Assembly: GCF_914767665.1 (NCBI RefSeq)
Contig: NC_059505.1
Coordinates: 22,627,506-22,691,505 of the forward strand
DNA from: Harmonia axyridis
Lineage: Eukaryota; Arthropoda; Insecta; Coleoptera; Coccinellidae
Length of the DNA: 64,000 bases
Direction: 5' to 3'
The translations under genes and the position numbers were made by a program. The notes below the pieces were generated by a model. The model worked only from the letters and a program-made list of their open reading frames with translations, did not search any database and was not told the DNA's origin. This document shows, one piece after another, positions 1-12,500 of the stretch; positions within the stretch are counted from its first letter, which is position 1, and each line of letters begins with the position of its first letter.

Positions 1-1445
1 TGATTATTGCCTTTTTCCATGCTGTAGGTACTCTCCTCGATTCGAGGGAATGTGTATATATAATACTCAGTGGGGTGGAAAGAGAGAGCAAGCTTTCAAG
101 GACCCCGCAGTCAGCCCATCCAAACCAGGGGCAGAATTGCTCCTGAGACCCCTGAGTTTCTCCTCGACAACATCAACAGTAAAAGAAATGCTGCTAAGTG
201 AAACAAATGGCCTTGCTGATGTAACTCTAGGTAGGGTTCCCGATTGTTCGATTGTGAAAGCGCCGAGAAACGAGTCTGCAAAAACCTCAGCACTCTCTAG
301 ATGACTCTGACAAATAATACTCGACGAGTTTTTTATGACAGGAACAGAGACTTTCGTATCAAAAAAAGTTCGAACATACTTATGAAATTTTTTTGGGTCA
401 TTAGACGATGCAATATTAAGCTCGTGTTGTTTCTTAGCATCATTAATGGAATTAGAAAGCATATTGGAGTACTTACGGTGGACCACATAATCTTCCTGTC
501 TACGACTAGCCAGATACCTCTTCCAAAGGCTCCTCTTCCGACGAATCATATTGAAAATATTTCGAGTGATCCATGGTTTAGACGGGTTACTGAGAAATTC
601 CCTACGAACTGAATTGGATGGAACATACTCATTGAAAACATCGACAAACCTATTCCACATCTCGTCAATATCCAAATCCCGCAAGAGACAATTCCAGTCC
701 AGAGCAGCTAGATCTTCATTGAGAGCAACTTCATCAGTCACATATACATATTTTCTTTGAGTTGCTTTAGGAATTTGAGAATGAAACTGAAAAGTGTCAC
801 GTGGTCAGATGTCCCAAACGGTGGAAGATATTCAATATCAGTTAAAAGATCGCGATCATTTACTATAACTAAATCGAGTAAAGATGGAGTTTGACCTGAG
901 CGGTATCTTGTCGGCTTGTCAACTAGCTGGAAGAAATTAGAGTTAAGAAACATATCAGTAAAATTGCAGTTAGATGATCCAGCCTGTTGTCCAGATATGT
1001 GAGGCCAGGATAAATGGGGTAAATTGAAATCACCAACTATCAGAACATTACCTGATGAGAGCGACAGATCAGATATATAGCGATAAAGAGCGTCTTCACC
1101 ACTGCAAGCTCTTGGGCGGTAAACGTAACCGAATACAAATTTACAATTACAAAAGGTGACTTGGAGAAAAATATTATCTATACCTGGTGCTACAATTTGA
1201 TTAGACACGACAGTAGATCTATCCGAAATGTTAAGTCAAACGTACACACAAACACCCTTCGTAGTGACACTATCCCTCCTAAATAATTGGTAATTCGGAA
1301 TGAGGACTAAAGAATCAGAAATATCAGTATGCAACCAAAATTCAGTAATGAAAATGAGCGATGAACCATGCACTCCAACAAATGAGAGAAGTTCATCATA
1401 TTTCGAATGGAGAGATTGAATGTTATTATAAATAAAACTCCGCAT
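1..1445 (-). mobile_element. Non-LTR retrotransposon (LINE) ORF2 remnant, endonuclease plus start of RT, running off the left edge
   Basis: Three overlapping or abutting frames read leftwards. 1445-1236 is the start of an AP-endonuclease-like domain (NNIQSL, then ITEFWLHTDISDS). 1208-738 is the rest of it, with VGDFNLPHLSW, the LLDLVI stretch and the terminal FGTSDHVTLF. 741-67 is the EN-RT linker (PWITRNIF, MIRRKRSLWKRY) and the early RT block ending near SAPGLDG. The RVPTAWKKAI-type RT block is readable on to base 1, so the palm domain with the YxDD box lies outside the window. Frame breaks mark it as inactive. The EN motif order fits Jockey/CR1-group LINEs; the exact clade is uncertain. 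Confidence 0.85.
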
Positions 1446-1461
1446 TCGTGCATGCTACTAC

Positions 1462-1764
1462 TCAGTTTTTTTGAGCCTGGGATACAATTTTTGGCTCTCC
1501 CCTGGCGTACTTTTCTCCGGACTTTTCGCGGTCCTTCAGATCAAGGCGAAGCTGCCTCAGAGTTGCTAACTGGTGAGGAGTCTTGTCATCAGAAACTAGC
1601 ACGCATTTAAAATCTCCAAAATTGAGAAGCTTCTTCTTGTTTCTCAGCAATGTTCCCACAACCCCGTTGTTCGAAAAGGAAATCCTCAGCAGACGTGGGT
1701 GGGATGGATTACGTTTTCCAATCCGGGAAATCTTGACAAGTATAGTGTCATCAATACATTCCAT
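1462..1764 (-). pseudogene. LINE ORF1 C-terminal remnant
   Basis: A 100-codon frame immediately upstream, in LINE orientation, of the endonuclease frame at 1445. It reads like the C-terminal part of a Jockey/CR1-type ORF1: VKISRIGKRNPSHPRLLRIS, then LLRNKKKL and SDDKTPHQLATLRQLRLDL. Order and spacing suggest it belongs to the same element as the ORF2 remnant. The N-terminal ORF1 part is not recognisable. It could also be a separate fragment of a related element. Confidence 0.6.
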
Positions 1765-2279
1765 ATATATTATCGAATATTATCGAAGTTCAATTACTGC
1801 TCCCCTGTGTATAGCTTTTCCTTGGATTTTTTTTTGCTATACCTTTTACTATCTTGCGCCTGAGTTTTCTTATAAAATAAATTTACATATATTTATGAAA
1901 TATGTGAATTTTTTCTAACTTGTTTTTGTCCTACACAAATTTTGGAAACTGAATATAATATGATTTATTATTATTTATATTAATATGATTTCTATAAAAA
2001 AACACTCGACCCAGTAGTTACCAACAAAAATTTCCGCTGTTTTGCTAACCTATATGAGCCGTGACTTTCAATGGCCCCCCCTCAAACATCGTCTGGATCC
2101 GCCCCAGTGCCATAGCGCCATCTTTGATCAGACACAGGCACTACACTTTGTTTACAATTCATTTATGAATTTCACTAGTAAATCAAGTTGACTTGATTTA
2201 ACAGATATCGATGAATTTACCATTGATACGTTTCCCATCATATATTCTCAAAAGTCTAATACCTGACTATGATCCAAAA
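1765..2279. other. Intergenic spacer, no gene seen
   Basis: AT-rich sequence between two LINE remnants of opposite orientation. I see no supported reading frame. A short GC-rich patch lies around 2070-2130; it may be the end of a degraded repeat. Confidence 0.5.
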
Positions 2280-2960
2280 AATCAATGATAATGTCTATTT
2301 CACCGACGCGACGCTTCAAAAATCGATACAGGAATGTTCTGCTCTGTAACTACTTCGAATAGCATTCTTCAACAATTTAAACTCCCAAATTATACAAGCG
2401 TACTTACGGGGGAATTATATGCCATCCTTAAAGCTATAGAAAACATAAATACCAATCAGCTTAATGTAGCCATATGCGCCGACTCAGCTACCTTTGCGGA
2501 ACTCATCAAAGACCGACATACTCAGCATCCCATTGTACAAAATATCCACGACCGCTATCAACAACTAATTTGTACTCACCACCACCTGACAATAATATGG
2601 ATACCCTCACATGTAGGGATACCAGAAAATGAACTTGCTGACGAAGCCGCAAGTTAACCATATCAGACAGACGGACCACAGTCATAATGAGAAGACTTAG
2701 AATTGGACACACCGAATACACCCAAAGTTACATCATGACTTCGTCCAACCCACCGTTGTGTGAACACTGCAACTTGCCGCTCAATGTCAACCACATCCTA
2801 ATGGATTGTCCCTTCCTCACTACGAGACGTGAATTATGCGATCTTCAGGGAAATATGCGAGCAGACCTCACCAAGCCGGACTTTAGTGCTAACGTAGTGA
2901 ACTTCCTCAATAGCTTATTTATTTATTATTTTTTTAAATGCTCATTGCATCTAATGTAAA
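2280..2960 (+). mobile_element. LINE 3' fragment: RNase H domain and C-terminal zinc knuckle
   Basis: The + strand frame 2334-2657 encodes most of a LINE RNase H domain: the catalytic glutamate segment TGELYAILKAIE, then ICADSATF, then WIPSHVGIPENELADEA near the end. The FTDAS-type first aspartate motif lies about 2299-2325 in a shifted frame, so there is at least one frameshift. After the stop a second frame (2687-2870) continues with CEHCNLPLNVNHILMDCP, the Cys/His cluster commonly following RNase H in Jockey/R1-type LINEs. EN and RT are absent. Opposite in orientation to the neighbour at 1-1764, so a separate insertion. Confidence 0.85.
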
Positions 2961-3425
2961 ACATTGCTAATTGCATCTTATGTACTTTATTGTACTTCAA
3001 GAATAGTAAATATTTTGTGTCACTGACCATAGCAGACGATACACTTTTCATACATATAAAAAAAAATCTTTCGAGTTCTTCAACCCTACGCATGAAATTA
3101 CTCTTTCCGCCGATAGGTGGCATGGATACGTATTGAACCGCTAATGTTGAAATATGTTGTCTAAAATTGCATTAAGGAATTACCTGAATAGTTTAAGAAT
3201 AATAATTTTCATAACGAATACTCAGGTATAACATAACATAAACATTCGATCTATATCCCCAAATAATAAATTAATTCAAAATAAAAACAAGACATTTGTC
3301 AAATTTTGACAGTATCATCGATGATAGATATAGGTTATATTTACGAAATTGCTGTTGAAGTAAATAAAAAATATCAAATGATTTTACATATTCTGAACAG
3401 TTGAATTAATAAATTTATTCAAACG
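2961..3425. other. Upstream region of the zinc-finger gene
   Basis: About 460 bp of AT-rich DNA between the LINE fragment and the zinc-finger ATG. It should contain the promoter and 5' UTR of that gene. No clear TATA box or initiator is recognisable; the one striking word is the palindrome at 3313-3326. Confidence 0.45.
3313..3326. promoter_or_regulatory. Palindromic TATCATCGATGATA, possible promoter element
   Basis: A perfect 14-bp palindrome about 100 bp upstream of the zinc-finger start codon, centred on ATCGAT. Its core resembles the Drosophila DRE (TATCGATA), a common housekeeping promoter element, but is not identical. Function is inference from position and resemblance only. Confidence 0.25.
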
Positions 3426-3590
3426 ATGCCGTTAGACGAAGAGAACCTTATATTAGAAGATTTTTCTACAATTTGTAGAACTTGTCTACGTAAATATGAG
3501 TCCGGCAATTTGTTTTGTTTGGACGAATTGTATTTACTTGATGGTGAAGTAAAATTAATGGACATGCTTTCGAAATACACGCAAATAGTA
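3426..3590 (+). CDS. Zinc-finger gene exon 1 (first half of ZAD)
   Basis: ATG at 3426 opens a 55-codon exon ending in phase 0 before GTAAGT at 3591. It carries the first ZAD cysteine pair, CRTC. No in-frame upstream ATG is seen close by. Confidence 0.88.
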
Positions 3591-6500
3591 GTAAGTACAT
3601 TCCATTTCAAAGTATTTAAATTGCTGTAATAATCTTTTTTTTTTCAGGAAAATGATAATTATCCACAACAAATCTGTGCTGCTTGTTTAGTCAAAGCTCA
3701 AGGGGCATACTCTTTTTTCGTGGAATGTAATGAATCTGAACTAATTTTAAGCCAATTCAGTGATATAGATGGTAAAAATGAGTTCTTAGATTTCAATAAA
3801 ACTGATTGTGAAGTTGTTGAAGACCTAAATGAACAAGAAGAAAATTTAGAAATCATTAAAGTAATCAATGATGATAATCAGGAAGACATGGAAATTCAAC
3901 TTTTTTTTGATAAAGACAAAAATGGTGATTTTGATGAAATAGAAATAACTGACAGTAGTGATGAAAAATTTACCATTGATCATGTGGCTAGTTTGAATAC
4001 AAATAATTATTATTCACTTGAAAAATGTAAATTTTGCAATATGGAATTAGAAATAGAGCAAGTAAAGAAACATCAAATGCAATTTGGTCATTATGATGAG
4101 AGTGAAACCATTATGTGTCCTCACTGTAATATTTCTACACGGAATGTTACTAGTATGAAACAGCATCTAAGATCATGCCATAGCAATCGAAGAGAATCAA
4201 AAAAATATGTCTGTGATATATGTTCTAAAGGTTTGTTCTTCAACCCAATAGTCTAATTCAAAATCTACATTGCAGTTTATATAAAGACCAAACTTACTTC
4301 CTTTAACATATTATTTGATACTTCAAAGTAAATCAATTATCTTCATATATCAGTACTCAATATTTTAATTTTTCAGAGTTCAAATGGAGTAAAAATTATG
4401 AAGAACATTTGAAAAGTCACAACTCCAACCCAGATGAAAATATAATGTGTCCAGAATGTGGCATACTACTGAGTACTGTGACTGCACTTCAAATACATAA
4501 AAGCAAAGAACATGTTCCAACTTTGAATATGATTTGGACATGTCTCCATTGCCAAACAATTTGTAGACAAATATCAGAGTATAAGAAGCACCTGAGAGAT
4601 GTTCATGCCGAGAAAGATTTCCATTGCATTATATGTGGTCGAGATTGTGAAGACAAAAGAACTCTTTACTATCATGAACAGTTGCATCTGGATGACTATG
4701 GAATTGAATGTACACAATGCCAAAAAAAGGTTTGTTTGTTTGGTTTTCTTATTGATGTTGCTAAAAGTTTATAATACAGGGTCAATGATTTTGATTTCAG
4801 TCTCTTTTGAAATATTCTTTATTACTTTTCACTAAAATTGGTAACTTTTCTATATGATAAAATTTCAAAATTGATGATCATAAGTTGTGTATTATCCAAT
4901 CTTATTCAAATTATGAAAACTATGTGTTTCCAAATCAACGTAAGTGTTTATCTTATTTTCCTCCAAATAGTTTTTCTTCAATTTTGGGTTGTTTAAAGGG
5001 TATTATAGTAGAGTGGACTCTCGTGAACTCGATACACCAAAGGACCAAAATTTTTCATCGAGTTACGTGAATAAATAAATAAGCTTCTCTATTTCTCAGA
5101 GTTACATGAAACTGCATGAAATTGTGTCAAAATAAACATAGATCTTTATTTATTTCAATTCGAATCCAGAAATTCTTGTATTCTATAGGGCTCTAAGTCA
5201 ATGAGGTACTTCCTGAGTTCTCACTCGAAGGTTTTGTGTGATCTTAGTCTTTGTAGCCTGTTTGGTAGATTATTGAAAAACTTGATACATCTATAGTGTG
5301 TTCCTTTTTCTGAGAGTGTAAGTCTATGAATTGGGTACATGATGCCATTGGTTCTCGTTGGATAAGTATGGCTTTTTTCAGTTTGGAATTTGCTGGTATT
5401 TTGAGAGACAAATATCAAGCACTCATAGATGTGTAAAGCGTATATTGTGAGGATTTTGTCTTTCTTGAAGACTCCTCTACAACTTTAGCTTTCATTTTTG
5501 TAATGGATCTTATTGCTCGCATTTAAAAAATATGCTGAATATCTGAGCTGGTCCCCCGAAATACAATACCTTATTTTGCTATGGCTTCAAAGCAGGCATA
5601 GTGAAAAGTCTTTGTTGTTGCCTCATTCATGTGAGATGATATATTTCTTAGAGTATATTATGTTGTTAGTTTAATTTTCTCGACACATACCTCACGTGTT
5701 CCCCCCAAACTTGGAACTCGTCCAGGTAAACTCCAAGGAATTTTGAGGATCTTTCTAGCTGTTGTATGCTGTTTCCAAGGGTAATCTGTCCTGGTATTTC
5801 CACCTAAATTTGTTTTGTCCTGAAAAGAATAGCTGTTGTTATCTCCTTATTTAGAAAGAATTGATTTGTGTTAAACCATTTCTCAATCTTAATGAAGTGT
5901 TGTCTTGCCTTGTTTATGGTATTTTCTACTGTCTTTTCCCAGTATAAGATGTTTGTGTCATCGGCATATTGAGTTAGGAGGGATTCTGTATTCTCTTTCG
6001 TGTTGATTATTTGTAAGTTATTGGGATTCTCTTCGCATTCCACTTCCTCCATTTCATGTTGTTCTGTTAGATAGTTCTCCAAGTCATTTACATAAGTTAT
6101 GAACAAGAAAGGGCCCAATATACCTCCCTGCTCTATACCTATTTGTGAGAACCCTTTTATTTCATCTTTCTCAACTGCTTCATATTGTCTTCTTTACTCC
6201 AGATAAGTTTCCAGCCATTTATAACTGCTACATATTGTCTTCTTTCCTTTAGATAAGTTTCCAGCCATTTAAATGCTTGACCCCGTATTCCTTAATAATA
6301 ATAATAACAAGCTTTATTTCAAGTAAAGTAGAGATGTGATACATAACTTCTTGAAATGAAATAGCGTCAAAAAAAATATTTCAAACATCTACTGATTAGA
6401 GGTCCTGTTCCAGCTCCTCACATCATAAATCAAAAACTCTTCCACCGTGTATGGTTCGATTTGTATTAAAAGCTTGAAAATTTGCTTTTTAAATCTTTTG

Positions 6501-9500
6501 AGGGTGGTTGTTTCTTCTGTGTAATCTATAATTTTATTGTAATATCTAATACAACTATATTCTGGTCCCTTTTCTGTTAATGTAAGTCTATGTTGTGGAT
6601 ATTTCAACTTTGTTGTCCTTGTGTTATAGCTTGTTGTAGTTTTACTCTGAAAGTAGTTTTTATTTTTGAATACAAATATAAGGCACTCTTGTATGTGAAC
6701 TGCAATTGCAGTTAGCAGGCAATTTTTCCGAAATATTCCTCTGCATGATTCCCTACTTTTCATTCGCATAATTGTTCTAACAGCTCTCTTCTGCATCTTC
6801 AGAACACGATCCATAGTGTTTCCACTTCCATAAAATACAATTCCATACCTTAGTTTAGATTCAAATGTAGCCTGATAGATTATCTTAATGGATGATAAGT
6901 CTAAATATCTTCTTAAAACACCCAGTGAGTAGCAGATGGAAGCTAGCTTGGTGCATAGCGATGATATATGTTCGCTCCAGTTTAAATTTTCATCTATTGT
7001 GAGACCCAGGAAGCGTCCAGAAGTACGACTTTATTGTTATTGAGTTGGATCTGTGATGGTGTTAGAAAACCGGAATGAGCAGTCTTCAGAAGAATGGCAC
7101 ATGTTTTTTCTACGTTCATACATAGTCTGTTGGATTGGAACCATTGCATAGTTTGTTCCAAAGTGCTTTGAACAATATTTGAAATTTCGGGGAAACTTAC
7201 ATCCAGAGTTCCTTCAATAAAATCTCGATATTTAGGCAGTCATACGCTTTTGATAGATCTAGAAGCATTCCCAGTGCATAATTTCCTTTCTCTAGTTGTT
7301 TAATAATTGCTTGGATAAAGTTGTAAGTAGCTGTCGTTGTTGATTTGCCCTTTCGGTAGCCATGTTGGGTTGAGTTCAAGATTTTGCTGTTTAGGTAAAA
7401 CTCTGTCAGTCTTTTACGCTTTATCAACTCAAATATTTTTGAGAAACTTTGTAGCAGGCTTATTGGTCTGTAGCTTTCAATATTTTCTGTGTCTCCTTTT
7501 TTGTAGATTGGCTTGGTGACTGCCATTTTCAGCTGTTCAGGGAATATTCCGTTCTTCAAAGAGTTGTTGATGCTGTAGCAAAGAACTTTCTAGATCTTTC
7601 CAATGCTAGATTTTATAATGGATGCAGGTATTTCGTCTTGGCCGCAAGTATGTTTGTTTTTTATGAGTTTAGATAATTCCTCAATTTCTGTGGTTTTTGT
7701 TGGTCTAAGGTATATGCACGGGTTGTTTTTGACAATATTGCTTTTGAACAGGAGTTTTGGTAAGTTTTTAGTTAGCTCTGGTACTAAATAGTACCTACAA
7801 ATGTAGGAGGTATTGGTTGAAGTTTTCAGCTATATCAGTTGCGTGACCTTCTATGCCTATATTTGTTTTCCTTGACTTTCTTCCACATATTTCATTACAG
7901 ATTGACCACATGCATTTGTTTTTGTTATCCGATGCTTTTATTCTTTCCTTGTAGTGTTTCTGACATTCTGTTTTTATATGGTGTCATACTTTTTCTTTGC
8001 TTTCCTATACAGAGTTTTAAATTCTTCACTTGCCACACAGTTTGTTTTTTGGGCTTATATTCACTTTTATTCATGGGAAACATTGCTCAAATATATGTTT
8101 AAAAGTCGTGATGATTTGAAATGTGCTCTTCAAAAATGTTTTGCTTCTTTCGCATTACTGTTTGTGAAAATGTTATCAATGCAGCTAGGTTGTTTACTGA
8201 CTCTTGTTAGTTTAAATATTGTCTGGTGTAGGTTATATGCTTGCATAAGAGAAATCATTTCAGTTTTATTTTTTATGTTGGATAACATTTTGATGTTGAA
8301 GTCTCCAGCCATGAAGGCCATATTTTTGTTGTTAAACATTTTCTCACACATTAGTTCCATTCTATCGAAAAAATTGTCTGTTGGGCTTCCAGAGGGGCGG
8401 TATACTGTGCAAAGTGTGATTGTTTCCACTTATTTTGCTGTTTATCGATGTAAATTCATATTTGCCTTTAATTTTTAATTTTTCTACATGATGGTTTATC
8501 GCAAATTGTAGATTTTCTCTAATAAAGATGGCTACACCTCCATGCTCTCCTTTCTTGCGGCAGTAGCTAGTTGCTAATTTGAAGTTTGGTATTCTGATGT
8601 TTTGTAGTTCCTCCTCGCATTTCCAGTGTTCAGTCAGACAAAGGAAATTGCAGTCAGGGTTTTCTGATGTTATTTTGGCAAGTTTATTCATTGAGTTCCC
8701 AATTGATTGGAGATTTTGGTGAACTGAAACTTCAGGTTCTCTCTGATTTTTTTGATGCGCGTGGTGTTTTTATCTGTTGTTGTCTATGTTGTCCTAGCCT
8801 TTCTTTAAAAAATGCTGATCTCTTCTGAAGTCGAATCTTGAGAAGGCTATACCCACTGGCTAGAATTCATTTTTGTATAGGTCCTCTTTGGGCTTCATGA
8901 GGACTCCCACTAGAAAACATTTGTAGTTTGTAGTCTCTACTTTTGTTTGTAGAGTTGTGACCGAAATTTCTTCAATATTTGTTGTAGTCTTTTTAGTTAC
9001 ATATTCTTTAATATCTTTTCCTTCTACTGAGTTCCTAACTTTAGAGATGAACATCCAGATTTTTCTGTCTGTCTTAGGTGGTCTTTGTTTTCCTTCTTTT
9101 GTATACTACCTGAACTCAAATTATCTATCACTCAAAGGAAGAGATTTTTTTGTAGACATTTTTCAAATATATTAGCAAAATTATTTATTACTAACATTGC
9201 ATGGTAATTCTTCGTTTCAGTTTTATCCCCCGACTTGTACAACGCAAATGTCACTCTGTTGGTACTATACCGTTTGAAAAACACAGATTTACAATATGAA
9301 CTAGAGGTTTTAAAATAAGAGTGTGTATATGTTTAGTAAGGGATGACGAAATACCACCGGGTCGTAGGCAAGCACTTTTTTCAGTGAAGCAATAATGCAC
9401 ACAATTTCATTTTCATCGACACGTTTGATGAACATAGATGACCGACTTGGAGGAACATGTGCAGTAACAGCACTGGAGTACCTAATTTTATCTTGTGTCA

Positions 9501-12500
9501 AGCGTTTACATATGTTGACGAAAAAATAATTGAATTTTTCCGCCTTTTCCTTCAATCCTCTAACAATATTACCCTCCTCATCACATATTTCATTAGGGAT
9601 ACCGGATATAATATTATTTGTGTTATTTAAAGGGTTCAGAGTTTTCCAAAATTTCTTGACCACCTTACCAGCTAATCTGAAACTTCTTATTCAGTGAATT
9701 CTTATAAACCTCCGCAAACTTGCGCTTATTTTCAGCAGTAAAATTCTTTTTCAGCCATAATTTCATTTTATCTCGTCGCTTTATCGATCTTATTAGCCCA
9801 GGTGTGATCCAAGGATGCTTGTGTCTACAGTTTTTTACTGTGAGATGGTAAAAAAACTGTAGACCTTATTTCATTCTTCCCGGGACACCGTATATATGAT
9901 CTATTATAGTGGCGGAACTATTAGTTATCTCAGAAATGTAACCATTTGGTCTGATACAAGTCTCATATGTTAATGCATCCAAGTTATTTGTATTCAGAAT
10001 ATTAATAGTGATATCGCCCAAAAAAATTTCTTTATCCCCAGAACCCAAGTTCATTAAATACTCATTTAATTCCTCAATATGTAGTCTTATGTCAGTAGAA
10101 AGGGGCCTATATGAAGTAGTTACTCCATATTTCATATTGTCTATTATGAAAGATAAGTACAAAAAGTTAGACTGAGAGAGATGCACCACTTGAACATTCA
10201 CATTCATGCTCGATTAACAAACCATAATTTTTATTATATTTTGATTCATTATAAAACACATCAAAACCAGAAATATTATAATTTGATTCATCATACAAAT
10301 CCCAACGGTCAGACAGAACAATTACATCAAGATTATCCAAATTCAAGGCATTCAGATATACATATTAATAAATCATCATAATTTTACCTGTAATTGTAAG
10401 GTGAAATTTGATTTCAGGGTTGTTACTGAATATATTTATTGTTTACGATATGAACTTAGTTCATATCGTAAACAATAAATATATTGATATGAACTTAGTT
10501 CATATCGTAAACAATAAATATATTCAGTAACAACCCTGAAATCAAATTTCACCATACAATTAAAAGTGAACAGGGTAAATAATTAAATCGATAAATAATT
10601 TCATATTGTCTATTATGAAAGATAAGTACAAAAAGTTAGACTGAGAGAGATGCACCACTTGAACATTCACATTCATGCTCGATTAACAAACCATAATTTT
10701 TATTATATTTTGATTCATTATAAAACACATCAAAACCAGAAATATTATAATTTGATTCATCATACAAATCCCAACGGTCAGACAGAACAATTACATCAAG
10801 ATTATCCAAATTCAAGGCATTCAGATATACATATTAATAAATCATCATAATTTTACCTGTAATTGTAAGGTGAAATTTGATTTCAGGGTTGTTACTGAAT
10901 ATATTTATTGTTTACGATATGAACTTAGTTCATATCGTAAACAATAAATATATTGATATGAACTTAGTTCATATCGTAAACAATAAATATATTCAGTAAC
11001 AACCCTGAAATCAAATTTCACCATACAATTAAAAGTGAACAGGGTAAATAATTAAATCGATAAATAATTTTTACCTATACTTCGTATGTTGAAATGAACA
11101 ATATTCAGGAGTTTATCAAGAGCAATTTATTGTTTAGAACCATCAATATCATAATAACTGTCCGTTTTCCGTATTCCATTCTACTATTGTGAAAATTGAA
11201 CAAAAACAAAGAAAAAATCAATAATAAAAAATGAAAGTAATTTCGCAAAATAACTATAGCGTACCTATGTGATAGAGAATAGAAAATTTTAAATAAGGTA
11301 ATTCTATTAATGACCAATACCGCCGACAAGTTGTACAATTTTTAACGAACAACAAATCCTATATCAAATATAATAATAATAATGTTTATTCAAAATAAGC
11401 ATGAATAATTACATAATATAGACCCATAAACTGATCACCCAATAATCTAATTATGGAATCTATATCGTGTTCATTTCTAATTGAAATTATTTTTTTGTCA
11501 GTTTTAACCTTAATTACACCAAGTGTAATAGGCCTGTACTCTATGTTGGAATTTTCTGTTTTTGCCTTGGGGATGGTAATCAAAATGCCTTTTTTTCATT
11601 CACTTGGAAAGAGGGATTAAGAGAGGCAATAGTTATGAATTTTTATTATAACATTGTGAACTGAAGGGTCCTCAGTATTATTCTTGGAATGTTGTCATAG
11701 CCAGGTGTTGTGTTCTTTCCATGGTTGAGTGCCGTATAGTATTCTTCCTCTAGTATTGGCTCAATGCTCAAATGTAAAATTTGATGAAATGTGGGGTAAT
11801 TCATTCGGGTACCAATTCTCTATTTGTTTCCTTTGCTCCTCATCCCATTCTTTGTTTGCGCCTACATATTTTTATTTGTTTTTCATAATTACATTTTTTA
11901 TGTTTGTTTGTATATACATATTTGGTATTTGAATGTGTTTGTAAACTAAAAATTTTTCAATAATTATTTTTATGATTAATTTTTGCTTTCAGTTGTTGAC
12001 AGAAGATAAACTTATACTCCATCAGAGAATTCATAAATATGTTAATAAAAAGCATGTTTGCAGTTTCTGCAATAAAGGATTCAAACAGTTAGATAAACTT
12101 GAAGCACATGAGAGAATACACACAGGAGAAAAACCTTACACTTGCAAGTATTGTGGAAAAGTAAGATTTATTTTGTCTTTCTTAGATGAACAAATAGTTT
12201 GTTGTTGGTAGTCATACTTTAAATATCACATTTTATCCATTTGTATCAATCAATATTTTCAATTTTTTTGGAATAGTTGCAATGTGTTTACTTGCTTTAC
12301 TGTGTTTTACTACTGCACAGAGTTTTACTACTGCATAGAGACCTGCCGGACGATCAAAATGAAATATCACATTATATACGTTGGATAATCAAGTATTCAA
12401 CTGAAAGGCTCTACTGTTAATTTTACCTAGCTTCTTTACTTACCCAGAAGTTACATCTGGTAATATTTCTTATTGATAAATTGCCTCTGCTTATGAGTGA

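Noticed and set aside
5804..6118. Host gene of unknown function on -
   Set aside because: Contains LINE RT motifs (YVNDL, YADD); it is a transposon remnant, not a host gene.
10181..10381. + strand 66-residue frame repeated at 10650-10850
   Set aside because: Shadow of the antisense LINE endonuclease inside the tandem duplication; the real similarity (DVIVLSDRWDL) is on the - strand.
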